A stretch of DNA of 44,757 nt from Sinorhizobium sp. A49. Lineage in GTDB: Bacteria > Pseudomonadota > Alphaproteobacteria > Rhizobiales > Rhizobiaceae. The notes beneath the pieces were generated by a model. The model was not told the origin of the DNA, ran no database searches, and saw nothing but the letters and a program-made list of their open reading frames with translations. Within the stretch, counting starts at the first letter, position 1; the number at the start of each line of letters is the position of its first letter. The position numbers and the translations under genes were made by a program. The DNA is taken from the NCBI RefSeq assembly GCF_002002725.1, contig NZ_MUNW01000076.1:1-44757 (forward strand), given 5' to 3'. This document shows positions 33,971 to 43,049 of the stretch, piece after piece.

Positions 33971-35176
33971 TTAGCGCTCGGCGAGTGCCGGCTCGCCCTT
34001 CTTCTCGCGCACGAGGTTCATGAACCGGCGGAAGAGGTAGTGGCTGTCCTGTGGACCCGGCGAGGCTTCCGGGTGGTGCTGCACCGAGAACACCGGCTTG
34101 CCGGCGACGCGCAGGCCGCAATTGGTGCCGTCGAACAGCGAAATATGAGTCTCTTCAACACCTTCCGGCAGCGACTTCGAATCGACCGCGAAGCCGTGGT
34201 TCATCGAGACGATCTCGACCTTGCCTGTCGTGTGATCCTTGACCGGATGGTTGGCGCCATGATGGCCCTGGTGCATCTTCTCGGTCTTGCCGCCGAGCGC
34301 CAGCGCCAGCATCTGGTGACCAAGGCAGATGCCGAACACCGGAATGTCGCTCTTCAAGAGGTCCTGAATCACCGGCACGGCATACTCGCCGGTGGCGGCC
34401 GGGTCGCCCGGGCCGTTGGAGAGGAAGATGCCGTCCGGCTTCTGGGCAAGCACCTCTTCGGCGCTCGTCGTTGCCGGCATCACGGTGACGCGGGCGTTGA
34501 GGCCCGTGAAGAGGCGCAGGATGTTGCGCTTGACGCCGTAGTCGAGCGCCACGACGTGGTACTGGGCCTCTTTCTCGCCGAGAGTCGAATAGCCTTCGTC
34601 CCAGACCCAGGGCTTCTCGGTCCACTGCGAAGACTGGCCTGACGTGGCGACCTTGGCGAGGTCGAGGCCTTCGAGCCCGCTCCAGGCCTTGGCTTCCTTC
34701 TTCAGCGTTTCGATGTCGAAGACGCCGGAGGGGTCGTGGGCGATGACGGCGTTGGGCATGCCGTTTTCGCGGATCCAGGCGGTCAATGCGCGCGTGTCGA
34801 TGCCGCAAAGGCCGATGATGCCGCGTGCCTTCAGCCAGGCGTCGAGGTGCTTGACGGAGCGGTAGTTCGACGGCTCGGTGATGTCGGCCTTGAAGATGAC
34901 GCCAACCGCGCCGTGGCGGGCTGCCGGCGTCAGGTCTTCGATGTCCTCGTCATTGGCGCCGATGTTGCCGATATGCGGGAAGGTGAAGGTGACGATCTGG
35001 CTGAGATAGGAAGGGTCCGTCAGGATTTCCTGGTAGCCGGTGAGCGCCGTGTTGAAGCAGACTTCCGCCTGCACCTTGCCGGTTGCGCCGATGCCCTTGC
35101 CTTCGATGACGGTGCCATCGGCAAGAACGAGCAAAGCGGTGGGTTTTTCAGTGGTCCATGCGGGTGTCGCGGTCAT
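33971..35176 (-). CDS. carA: Carbamoyl-phosphate synthase small subunit
   Basis: CarA is the glutaminase subunit that feeds ammonia to CarB for arginine and pyrimidine synthesis. The 401-residue length is standard. It has the N-terminal CPSase domain (LVLADGTVIEGKGIGATG, CFNTALTGYQEILTDPSY) and the C-terminal class I glutamine amidotransferase domain with the nucleophile in FGICLGHQM (Cys284) and the His-Glu pair in VQHHPEASPGP. ATG 35176 follows AGGAACG; longer upstream starts lack a ribosome binding site. carB is not in the window. The gene is divergent from the YqeY gene. Confidence 0.97.
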   Translation of the reverse strand: MTATPAWTTEKPTALLVLADGTVIEGKGIGATGKVQAEVCFNTALTGYQEILTDPSYLSQIVTFTFPHIGNIGANDEDIEDLTPAARHGAVGVIFKADITEPSNYRSVKHLDAWLKARGIIGLCGIDTRALTAWIRENGMPNAVIAHDPSGVFDIETLKKEAKAWSGLEGLDLAKVATSGQSSQWTEKPWVWDEGYSTLGEKEAQYHVVALDYGVKRNILRLFTGLNARVTVMPATTSAEEVLAQKPDGIFLSNGPGDPAATGEYAVPVIQDLLKSDIPVFGICLGHQMLALALGGKTEKMHQGHHGANHPVKDHTTGKVEIVSMNHGFAVDSKSLPEGVEETHISLFDGTNCGLRVAGKPVFSVQHHPEASPGPQDSHYLFRRFMNLVREKKGEPALAER

Positions 35177-35502
35177 CGTTCCTATCCCGTTGTGGCGTGG
35201 AGCGCGGGGCTTGAAAACCCGGCGGCTGATCGCCATTTCATGTGCTCAGGCATGGACGCGCGGAATCCCCGCGAAAAGTGCTCACATGCCGATGTCGTGC
35301 AGATGCGGGAAAATAGCCAAAGCGCTAAGCCCGGTCAACCGGTCGCTGTGAATTGTCCGGAAATAAAATTCCTTATAATTCAAGCGGTTGTGTAATCCGT
35401 TTGATTGCACCTGCCACACTGGTTTAAGACGACCACAACATTGACGCATCGAACCGGTTCCGGGCAAGAGCACCGCGGGCCGGCTTCGACATGGAGAAAG
35501 AC

Positions 35503-35952
35503 ATGCGCGACCAGTTCGCTGAGGTACTGAAAGAAGCCCTGAAGGCCAAGGACACGCGGCGCACCTCGACCGTGCGGCTGATCCAGGCTGCGATCAAGGA
35601 TCGTGATATCGCCAACCGAGGCCTGGGCAAGGATCCTGTTGGCGACGACGAGATCCTGCAGATCCTCGCCAAGATGATCAAGCAGCGCGAGGAATCTGCC
35701 CGCATGTACGATCAAGGCGGCCGGCCTGAGCTTGCCGAGCAGGAGCGCCAGGAAATCGTCATCATCAACCAGTTCCTGCCGGTCCAGCTGCCCGAGGATA
35801 AGGTCAGGGAACTCTGTGCTTCGGTGATCCAGGAAACCGGCGCGCACGGGCTTCGCGACATGGGCAAGTGCATGAACGCGCTCAAGGAGCGTTATCCCGG
35901 CCAGATGGACTTCGCCAAGGCTTCCGGCCTGGTCAAGGACCTGTTGAAGTAA
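35503..35952 (+). CDS. GatB/YqeY domain protein
   Basis: A 149-residue protein of the YqeY family, related to the C-terminal tRNA-binding tail of GatB. Recognisable parts are MRDQFAEVLKEALKAKD, RTSTVRLIQAAIKDRDI, and QERQEIVIINQFLPVQLPED. It is probably an RNA-binding helper linked to tRNA-dependent amidation; this is inferred. ATG 35503 has GGAG at a good distance; the ATG at 35491 does not. Its last 20 bp overlap the end of the convergent gene at 35933. Confidence 0.92.
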   Translation: MRDQFAEVLKEALKAKDTRRTSTVRLIQAAIKDRDIANRGLGKDPVGDDEILQILAKMIKQREESARMYDQGGRPELAEQERQEIVIINQFLPVQLPEDKVRELCASVIQETGAHGLRDMGKCMNALKERYPGQMDFAKASGLVKDLLK

Positions 35953-36883
35953 CCGACAGCGCCCGCTCTTTTGCAGCGGGCGCCGTTGCGGCACCGAGGG
36001 TGCCGCCGAGCCCTTCATAGGCCTGATCGATCAGCGCGAATTTCTCCGCCTGATAATCCCAATACTCCCGGATGAAGTCCTTCGACAGCCAGAGGCTGCC
36101 GCGCCCGGGCGTCCCATCCCACCCCATGCTTCCCAATTCCGTCGCCTTGCCGAAGATGCGTTTGAGATGCGTCTTGGAGATCATGAAGCGTTCGCTGAGA
36201 TCGCTTGATGACACGGCGCCGATTTCGGCTCTTTGGACATCCGGATCGAAGACGGCAATGCGCGAGAACAGGTCGTCCATGACGACGCCGCCGGAATTGA
36301 CCCAAGTGAAGAGATCGAAGGTCGGGCCCGGGCGGCGAACCCGATCGTTACCGACAAGGCCATGGGCGATGGCGGGCTGCAGCCGGGCAAATAGATCGGG
36401 CGTTTGCTCGAGTGAACGCGCCCTTGCGCCGCCGTCGAGCGCGTCCAAAATCGTCAGGTGGGCTTGCAGCCATTTCCAGACATAGTCGAGAGCGGCCTCG
36501 GTCGGCTCCAGAGGCCGGGCTCGCTTGTCCGGCCGGTCGGCGATATGGCGGGCGAAACGATAAGCGACCATCTCCTGCGTGAACGAGGCTGCGGTGTTGC
36601 GGCTGGCGATCTCGTTTGCGACGATATAGTCGATGAACCGCCCGGAATAGAGGCCGCTTGCCGGGTCCTGCGGGGCGCGCTCGTGGTAGAGGGCAAGACC
36701 GGACTGCGCCATCAGCCAGCGCTGCTGCGAGGCGAAGATCGAGGCGAGCCGCGGGTTTGCGCCATAAAGCGCGACCATGCCGCGCGCATAGCTGAGCACG
36801 GCGTTGAAGAAGCCGGCGCTGGATGCAAGTGCTTCGACGGAGAGGGCCATGATGCGGGATCCGAGGTCGGGAGGCGAATTCAT
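35933..36883 (-). CDS. Unknown protein with a possible C-terminal HTH
   Basis: A 316-residue soluble protein that I do not recognise. The N-terminal two thirds are helical (MALSVEALASSAGFFNAVLSYARG; TQEMVAYRFARHIADRPDKRARP). Near residue 230-260 there is a helix-turn-helix-like stretch, AVSSSDLSERFMISKTHLKR, followed by IFGKATELGSMGWDG and a short C-terminal helix. A DNA-binding role is therefore possible. ATG 36883 was chosen; 36850 (MALSVEA) is an alternative. Its end overlaps the end of the YqeY gene by 20 bp, and it is divergent from dnaG. Confidence 0.75.
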   Translation of the reverse strand: MNSPPDLGSRIMALSVEALASSAGFFNAVLSYARGMVALYGANPRLASIFASQQRWLMAQSGLALYHERAPQDPASGLYSGRFIDYIVANEIASRNTAASFTQEMVAYRFARHIADRPDKRARPLEPTEAALDYVWKWLQAHLTILDALDGGARARSLEQTPDLFARLQPAIAHGLVGNDRVRRPGPTFDLFTWVNSGGVVMDDLFSRIAVFDPDVQRAEIGAVSSSDLSERFMISKTHLKRIFGKATELGSMGWDGTPGRGSLWLSKDFIREYWDYQAEKFALIDQAYEGLGGTLGAATAPAAKERALSVTSTGP

Positions 36884-37086
36884 CCTATCGCACCGAACCG
36901 GAGTCAAGGCGGGGACACGGCCTGCGTGTGGAAATAAGTTCTCGTTTAACGTGTATTGATTGTGCCCCACAGCAAGCCGGGTTCATAATTGCCATCGACA
37001 AGGCCTGTGAATTGCGGGCACGGCCGTTGAGTGCTGTGGTGTCCGGCGGCCTCTCCGCCTATATGGAGGATCGACCAGAGGTATCC

Positions 37087-39105
37087 ATGCGCTTTTCACA
37101 GACCTTTCTTGACGAGATACGCGACCGCGTGCCGATTTCGGACGTGATTGCCAAACGCGTCACCTGGGATCGGCGCAAGACCAATGTCTCGCGCGGCGAC
37201 TACTGGGCCTGCTGCCCGTTCCACGGCGAGAAATCCCCGAGCTTCCACTGCGAGGACCGCAAGGGCCGCTACCACTGCTTCGGCTGTGGGGTTACCGGTG
37301 ATCATTTTCGTTTCCTCACCGACCTCGAAGGCTTGAGCTTCCCGGAGGCGGTGCAGCAGATTGCCGACATGGCGGGCGTTGCCATGCCGCAGCCCGACCC
37401 GCAGGCCGAGAAGCGCGAGAAGGAGCGCACCAGCCTGCTCGACGTCATGGAGCTGGCGACGCAATTCTTCGAGGATCAGTTGCAGCAGGCCAATGGTGCC
37501 AAGGCGCGCGCCTATCTGCGCGAGCGCGGACTGACCGGTCGCACGATCGAGACATTTCGGCTCGGCTTTGCACCCGACAGCCGCAATGCGCTGAAGGAAT
37601 TTCTGGCCGGAAAGGGCATCGGCAAGGACCAGATCGAGGCCTGCGGGCTGGTGGTGCATGGGCCCGAAGTGCCTGTCTCCTACGACCGTTTTCGCGATCG
37701 CATCATGTTCCCGATCCTGTCGTCGCGCGAAAAGGTCATCGCGTTCGGCGGCCGCGCCATGTCGCCGGATGCGCCGGCGAAATATCTCAATTCCAACGAG
37801 ACCGAGCTCTTCCACAAGGGCAACGTGCTTTACAACTTTGCCCGGGCACGACGGGCGATGTCTGTGGGCAGCCGTCCCGGCGACGCCGGGCAGAACGACA
37901 ATGCTGCGTCCACGATCATTGCGGTCGAAGGCTATATGGATGTGATCGCGCTGCATCAGGCGGGCGTCGAGAATGCTGTGGCGCCGCTTGGGACAGCACT
38001 CACTGAAAACCAGCTCGATCTGCTCTGGAAGATGACGTCGCAGCCGGTGCTCTGCTTTGATGGCGACGGTGCCGGCATCCGCGCCGCCAACCGTGGCGTG
38101 GATCTGGCGCTGCCGCATCTGAAGCCCGGCCGCTCGGTGCGCTTTGCCATGCTGCCCGACGGCAAGGACCCTGACGATCTGGTGCGTCAGGAGGGGCGGG
38201 CACCCTTCGACCAGGTGCTGGCCAATGCCCGCTCGCTCGCCGAGATGGTCTGGCAGCGTGAAATCCAGGGCGGCTCGTTCGATACGCCGGAAAAACGCGC
38301 CGAGCTGGAAGCGAGGCTGAAGCAGGTTACCGCCGTGATCGCCGACGAGAGCGTGCGGCGCCACTATGGCCAGGACATGCGCGACCGGCTGCACGCCTTC
38401 CTGCAGGCATCAAGCGGCGGTCGCGGCGGCGAGCGGCGGCAGTTCGAGCGCGGCGGCCGCCAGGGTGGCGGCCAACGGGGCGGACCTGGTGCACGCCCGC
38501 AGAACACCTCGGGCCCGACGGCCGTTTCCGATCGGCTGGCGCGTTCGTCGCTGGTCAGCGGCCAGCAGGTGGTGCCTTCGCTGCGCGAAAGCGTGCTGGC
38601 GCTGACCATCGTCAACCACCCGCAGCTGCTTTTCGACGAGTACGACGAGATCTCGACCATCGAGTTCGACCATCGCGATCTGCAGCGCTGCTGGGCGGCG
38701 GTGCTGAATGCCGCTGCCGCCAACGGCCCGCGCCTGACGCGCGAGGGGCTGGTGGAGCAGCTCGACGCCGAAGGCTTTGCCCCGTTGATCGCGGCCATCG
38801 ACCAGCAGATCCGCTACGCCCGGCTGTGGACGGCGACTGCCGCTGCGGCGCCTGAGGATGCCCGCGAAGGCTATCTGCAGGCGCTGGCGCTGCACCAGCG
38901 CTCCAAGGCGCTGCACTGGCAAAAGCGCGAACTGGAGCGGGAGTTGGCGCACGCAACGGAGGAGGGAGACCTTGACGCCGTGCCGCAACTGCTGCGCACG
39001 CTGCAGGAGGTCCAGTTCGAGGTGACCCGGCTTGAGAACCAGGAAGCGATCATCGAAGGTTTTGGCGTGCTTTCGGGCCGGGTGAAGGGGCCGGCGGCCC
39101 GGTAA
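37087..39105 (+). CDS. dnaG: DNA primase
   Basis: A 672-residue primase. The CHC2 zinc finger is CCPFHGEKSPSFHC with YHCFGCGVTGDHF (Cys43, His46, Cys64, Cys67). The Toprim core has the glutamate motif AVEGYMDVIALHQAG (Glu281) and the acidic motif CFDGDGAGIRAANRG (Asp325). A Gly/Arg-rich linker at about residues 440-472 (GGRGGERRQFERGG and similar) joins the polymerase part to the C-terminal helicase-binding domain. ATG 37087 has AGAGG upstream; longer starts lack one. In related genomes rpoD usually follows dnaG; here a glycosyltransferase gene on the other strand follows. Confidence 0.97.
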   Translation: MRFSQTFLDEIRDRVPISDVIAKRVTWDRRKTNVSRGDYWACCPFHGEKSPSFHCEDRKGRYHCFGCGVTGDHFRFLTDLEGLSFPEAVQQIADMAGVAMPQPDPQAEKREKERTSLLDVMELATQFFEDQLQQANGAKARAYLRERGLTGRTIETFRLGFAPDSRNALKEFLAGKGIGKDQIEACGLVVHGPEVPVSYDRFRDRIMFPILSSREKVIAFGGRAMSPDAPAKYLNSNETELFHKGNVLYNFARARRAMSVGSRPGDAGQNDNAASTIIAVEGYMDVIALHQAGVENAVAPLGTALTENQLDLLWKMTSQPVLCFDGDGAGIRAANRGVDLALPHLKPGRSVRFAMLPDGKDPDDLVRQEGRAPFDQVLANARSLAEMVWQREIQGGSFDTPEKRAELEARLKQVTAVIADESVRRHYGQDMRDRLHAFLQASSGGRGGERRQFERGGRQGGGQRGGPGARPQNTSGPTAVSDRLARSSLVSGQQVVPSLRESVLALTIVNHPQLLFDEYDEISTIEFDHRDLQRCWAAVLNAAAANGPRLTREGLVEQLDAEGFAPLIAAIDQQIRYARLWTATAAAAPEDAREGYLQALALHQRSKALHWQKRELERELAHATEEGDLDAVPQLLRTLQEVQFEVTRLENQEAIIEGFGVLSGRVKGPAAR

Positions 39106-39189
39106 TACCGACCTGCGCCGATATAACCGCCGAAAAGCCGTTCAGCGAGGTCGAGATCCGGTCCGATCCTGATCCTGGCAGGATCCTGA

Positions 39190-40029
39190 TTATTCGCGCC
39201 AGTGTTCGGCCACCCATCGCGCGGGGTGGATGTAGTGGCGCAGGTGGCTGATCGGACTTTTTTCGCGGTGGTCGCCGGTAAACAGCCGGCGAATGTGCCC
39301 AAGCGGCGTATCCACGCGGCCGCGTTCGCCATATTGCCCGTCGATTGCATGTTGCGGCAGCAGGTTGCGCGGGAAGAGCACGACGCGCGCGTCGGCCGGC
39401 AGGCGTGGCGCCAGGAAGTAGTTCAGAGGAAAGATGTAGCGACAGTCCCGTCGAAAGTGCAGCACCCAGCGTCTGGGAAAGAGCTTCACGCCACCCGGCG
39501 CATTGCGTGTTACGAAGCGCTGCTCGAAACGATATTCGTCTGCGATTGCCTGTGGGCTGGCCCTGAACTTTTCCTGAAGCGGCACGAGCTTGCCCACAGG
39601 GAAGCGGAAAACTGAGGTTTGACCGAGGCGCTCGAAAGGCGTCGTCTGGTTTCTCGCCAGGACAACGTCGTCGGGTCCTTCCCTCTCGAAGAAGCAATCG
39701 AGCGATCCGACAACGACGATGTCGAGATCGAGAAAAAGGACCGGCCCCTTGAGATTGCCGAGATTCGGTCCCCACAGTCGCGATTTCTGCCAGATGCCTG
39801 GCGTCTTCGTGGGCATATTGACAATGTCGAGCGGCGGCAGGTCCTCGCAGAGAATTTCGTCGCGCAGTCCGTCGCGATTGTCGGTAAAACAGGTAAAGGT
39901 GAAGGGTGGGGTGATGTTGCGCGCCACCATGGCATAGAGCCGGTTGATAAACGGAGCGCCGTATTTCGTACCCCAGTTGATGCAGATCACTTGCTTGACG
40001 CCGCCGCTTGCCGCCAGAATATTCGCCAT
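39190..40029 (-). CDS. Glycosyltransferase-like protein with a DxD motif
   Basis: A 279-residue protein with no membrane segments. The core GNLKGPVLFLDLDIVVVGSLD contains a DxD motif (Asp101, Asp103) as in nucleotide-sugar-dependent GT-A enzymes, and FTFTCFTDNRDGL plus WQKSRLWGPN are typical of the family-8-like/capsule glycosyltransferase group. The C-terminal part is rich in Arg and His. GAAGGG before ATG 40029 sets the start. It lies between dnaG and recQ, convergent with the first and divergent from the second, and no other glycan gene is nearby, so the acceptor cannot be guessed. Confidence 0.75.
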   Translation of the reverse strand: MANILAASGGVKQVICINWGTKYGAPFINRLYAMVARNITPPFTFTCFTDNRDGLRDEILCEDLPPLDIVNMPTKTPGIWQKSRLWGPNLGNLKGPVLFLDLDIVVVGSLDCFFEREGPDDVVLARNQTTPFERLGQTSVFRFPVGKLVPLQEKFRASPQAIADEYRFEQRFVTRNAPGGVKLFPRRWVLHFRRDCRYIFPLNYFLAPRLPADARVVLFPRNLLPQHAIDGQYGERGRVDTPLGHIRRLFTGDHREKSPISHLRHYIHPARWVAEHWRE

Positions 40030-40228
40030 GATGCCCTTCCGATGATCTCGGCTTCCTAAAGTACCGATGCATCAATAAGGCCGTGCTGTCAAAAACACCA
40101 ATCCCCGACCGAAAACGCCTGCCGATCCTCCTGGATATCCACGCTGTGTCTTCAAATAGGCTGAGGCCTATGGCATTGCCGTCGCATCTGGCGATGATGG
40201 CGGTGTGTGATTCCCCGAAGGAGATGCA

Positions 40229-42106
40229 ATGGAGTTCGTCGAACGCGCGCAGCACGACAGAAGTGCTGCCAGCCAACTCTTCGACGACGCCGGTCGAGCG
40301 CCGCTCGATGTGCTCAAGCGCGTCTACGGCTATTCGGCCTTTCGCGGCCGGCAGCAGGAAGTGGTCGAGCATGTGGCCGGCGGTGGCGATGCCGTCGTTC
40401 TGTTTCCGACCGGCGCCGGTAAGTCGCTCTGCTTCCAGATTCCTGCTCTCTGCCGTCCCGGCCTTGGTATCGTCGTTTCGCCGCTGATCGCGCTGATGCG
40501 CGATCAGGTGGAGGCGTTGAAGCAACTCGGCGTCAATGCGGCCGCCCTCAATTCGTCGCTGACGCGCGAAGAGGCGGTCGCGGTGCGCCGGCAGATTGCC
40601 GACGGCACGCTTGATCTGCTTTACGTCACGCCCGAGCGCATCGTCACCGACGGCTTCGCCGACCTCATCGGCAATGCCCGCATTGCGCTTTTCGCCATCG
40701 ACGAGGCGCATTGCGTTTCGCAGTGGGGCCATGATTTCCGGCCGGAATACCGCACGCTCGGCCTGCTTGCCGAGCGATATCCCGGTGTGCCGCGCATCGC
40801 GCTGACGGCGACGGCCGACCCGCATACCCGCGAAGACATTATCGAGCGGTTGTCGCTGCAGGGTGCTGAAGTCTTCACCACCAGTTTCGACCGTCCGAAC
40901 ATCGCTTATGAAATCGTCGAGCGCGACCAGCCGCGCCAGCAGTTGCTGCGCTTCCTCAGCCGCTTTCGCGGTTCCTCCGGAATCGTCTACTGCCTGTCGC
41001 GCGCCAAGGTCGAGGATACGGCGGAATGGCTGAACGGGCAGGGCATTCGCGCGCTGCCCTATCATGCCGGCATGGACCGGACGCTGCGCGACGCCCATCA
41101 GGACGCGTTCCTGAAGGAAGAAAGCCTCTGCCTGGTCGCAACCGTCGCCTTCGGCATGGGCATCGACAAGCCGGATGTGCGCTATGTCGCCCATCTCGAT
41201 CTGCCGGGTTCGATCGAGGCCTATTACCAGGAAACCGGCCGCGCCGGTCGCGATGGTCAGCCGTCCGAAGTCTGGATGGCCTATGGCATGGCCGACGTGC
41301 TGCAGCGCCGCCGGATGATCGACGAGGGCGGTGCGGCCGACGATATCAAGCGCATCGAGCGCGGCAAGCTCAACGCGCTTTTGGCGATCTGCGAGACCGC
41401 CGGCTGCCGCCGCCAGGCGATCCTCGCGCATTTCGGCGAGGCCCATCCCGGCCGTTGCGGCCATTGCGATACCTGCCTGAAGCCGGTGGAAACCTGGGAC
41501 GGCACCGAAGCGGCGATCAAGGCACTTGCCGCCGTCTATCGCACCGGAGAGCGCTTTGGCACCGGCCATGTCATCGACGTGCTGATGGGCACCGTCAACG
41601 AAAAGACCGAGCGTTTCGGCCATGTCGACATGCCTGTTTTCGGTGCCGGCAAGGATCTGCCGGCCCGGACATGGCAATCGGTGTTTCGCCAATTGCTGGC
41701 CGCCGGTCTTGTCAGCGTCGATCACACCGCCTTCGGCGCGATCAAGCTCGAACCGGAGGCACGCGCGGTGTTCAAGCGCGAGCGCCAGGTATTGTTTCGC
41801 AAGGACCGCCCGCAGACGGGCAAGGCCGCACGGCAGGCGAAATCCGGCAGCCAGCGCGAACGCGCCGACCTTGCCGGTTCCGACCTCGAGCTGTTCGAGC
41901 TGCTGCGCGCCGAACGCTTTACCATCGCCAAGGACCTGAACGTGCCGCCCTATGTCGTCTTCCCGGACGCAACGCTGATCGCGCTCGCAAAGGAGCGCCC
42001 GCGCGGCTTCGACGAATTGCTCGACATCCCCGGCATCGGCGAAAGCAAACGCGAGCGCTACGGCGAGGCGTTTCTCGCCGTCATCGACGGGTATCTTGAG
42101 GGGTGA
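40229..42106 (+). CDS. recQ: ATP-dependent DNA helicase RecQ
   Basis: A 625-residue 3'-5' helicase of the RecQ family for recombination and fork repair. Motifs in order: motif 0/[16 protein letters not shown] (Walker A Lys65), motif [19 protein letters not shown], motif [14 protein letters not shown], motif [17 protein letters not shown], a zinc-binding Cys set ([16 protein letters not shown]), a winged-helix region, and a C-terminal HRDC domain at about 545-625. AAGGAGATGCA precedes the ATG. Length and domain order are standard. The long antisense frame over it is not supported by any family resemblance. Confidence 0.97.
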   Translation: MEFVERAQHDRSAASQLFDDAGRAPLDVLKRVYGYSAFRGRQQEVVEHVAGGGDAVVLFPTGAGKSLCFQIPALCRPGLGIVVSPLIALMRDQVEALKQLGVNAAALNSSLTREEAVAVRRQIADGTLDLLYVTPERIVTDGFADLIGNARIALFAIDEAHCVSQWGHDFRPEYRTLGLLAERYPGVPRIALTATADPHTREDIIERLSLQGAEVFTTSFDRPNIAYEIVERDQPRQQLLRFLSRFRGSSGIVYCLSRAKVEDTAEWLNGQGIRALPYHAGMDRTLRDAHQDAFLKEESLCLVATVAFGMGIDKPDVRYVAHLDLPGSIEAYYQETGRAGRDGQPSEVWMAYGMADVLQRRRMIDEGGAADDIKRIERGKLNALLAICETAGCRRQAILAHFGEAHPGRCGHCDTCLKPVETWDGTEAAIKALAAVYRTGERFGTGHVIDVLMGTVNEKTERFGHVDMPVFGAGKDLPARTWQSVFRQLLAAGLVSVDHTAFGAIKLEPEARAVFKRERQVLFRKDRPQTGKAARQAKSGSQRERADLAGSDLELFELLRAERFTIAKDLNVPPYVVFPDATLIALAKERPRGFDELLDIPGIGESKRERYGEAFLAVIDGYLEG

Positions 42107-42218
42107 ACCCCGACGTTTAGCTTGGGCGATTGGGCTAGTCCTGACTATCTATCGTTTCGGCACTTGTGCGGACACAGCGCAATTCTGGGAGCTTCGCCTG
42201 CGAACAGCTAAGTCGACC

Positions 42219-42270
42219 GCGCCGCCGACGCGGCGCTGCTGGATTCCTGTGACAAGCACAGGAATGAGGG
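42219..42270 (+). repeat. 52-bp double-hairpin repeat, left copy
   Basis: The first hairpin is GCGCCGC, CGAC, GCGGCGC; the second is ATTCCTGTG, ACAAG, CACAGGAAT. The whole 52 bp is identical to the reverse complement of 42729-42780. It lies 112 bp after recQ. Confidence 0.9.
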
Positions 42271-42347
42271 AGAACCAGGTCGGATTTTCCAGATCGCGCA
42301 CAATTTTTACTTGTATGCTAAACGCAGCGCCGTCAATCTCGGATCCC

Positions 42348-42638
42348 ATGAGGGGCTATGTCTACATCCTCGCGTCCAAGCGAAACGGCACGCTATATGT
42401 TGGTGTGACGAAGGATCTCGCCGCCCGGCTTTACGAACATCAGAACGACCTGACACCCGGTTTCACATCGAGATACGGCGTCAAGACGCTGGTCTGGTTT
42501 GAGGAGTTTGATTTGCTGACTGCAGCGATAACTCGGGAAAAAACGATCAAGAAATGGCCTCGAAAGTGGAAGTTGAACCTGATCGAACAGATGAACCCGG
42601 ATTGGGCGGATATTTCGGCCTATCTGCATGCCCTCTGA
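42348..42638 (+). CDS. GIY-YIG endonuclease domain protein
   Basis: A 96-residue stand-alone GIY-YIG domain of the UvrC/YhbQ-like small type: YVYILAS then TLYVGVTKDLAARLYEHQ (the GIY and YIG positions are read as VYI and YVG; Arg27 and His31 follow) and the catalytic glutamate region AITREKTIKKW (Glu64). There is no DNA-binding extension. The start ATG 42348 has no strong ribosome binding site. It is bracketed by identical inverted 52-bp repeats whose outer ends span 562 bp. The function in the cell is unknown; nicking at hairpins or at the flanking repeats is a hypothesis. Confidence 0.85.
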   Translation: MRGYVYILASKRNGTLYVGVTKDLAARLYEHQNDLTPGFTSRYGVKTLVWFEEFDLLTAAITREKTIKKWPRKWKLNLIEQMNPDWADISAYLHAL

Positions 42639-42728
42639 CCAATGATCCTATCGCGTTGTCTCGAGCTCGGGACAGCCTCGCCACGATTGTCAGGGTTCAG
42701 TTTTTGAATGCGCTGGCGGCCGCCACCG

Positions 42729-42780
42729 CCCTCATTCCTGTGCTTGTCACAGGAATCCAGCAGCGCCGCGTCGGCGGCGC
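42729..42780 (-). repeat. 52-bp double-hairpin repeat, right copy (inverted)
   Basis: Exact reverse complement of 42219-42270. Identity stops sharply at both ends of the 52 bp. No target-site duplication is seen in the bases just outside (TAAGTCGACC on the left, AATAGGCGGT on the right). No gene is seen from 42781 to 43049. Confidence 0.9.
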
Positions 42781-43049
42781 AATAGGCGGTACTCAACGGG
42801 ACAAGGGCGAGGCGAGCGGATTTCACTGGCCGCGCACTCAAACTCAGTGGCAACCGAAACAATCTGTCTCACACGGCCGAGGCAGCGACATAAAATGTCA
42901 ATCGAGCCGTCTCGCCATGCAACGCCCTGTCGTTTTGCCTTCGGAACGCTGCACGGCCCTCTCAAGCCGCGGGAATTTGCTGCAACGGGAAAGCTGGCGT
43001 GGTACTCGTTTGGCACGAAACGTCCTTTTCACAGCGAAAGCGGCCAGCC

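Noticed and set aside
39050-41725. 891-codon frame antisense to recQ and overlapping the glycosyltransferase
   Set aside because: Longest frame in the region but without motifs; recQ is fully supported by helicase motifs.
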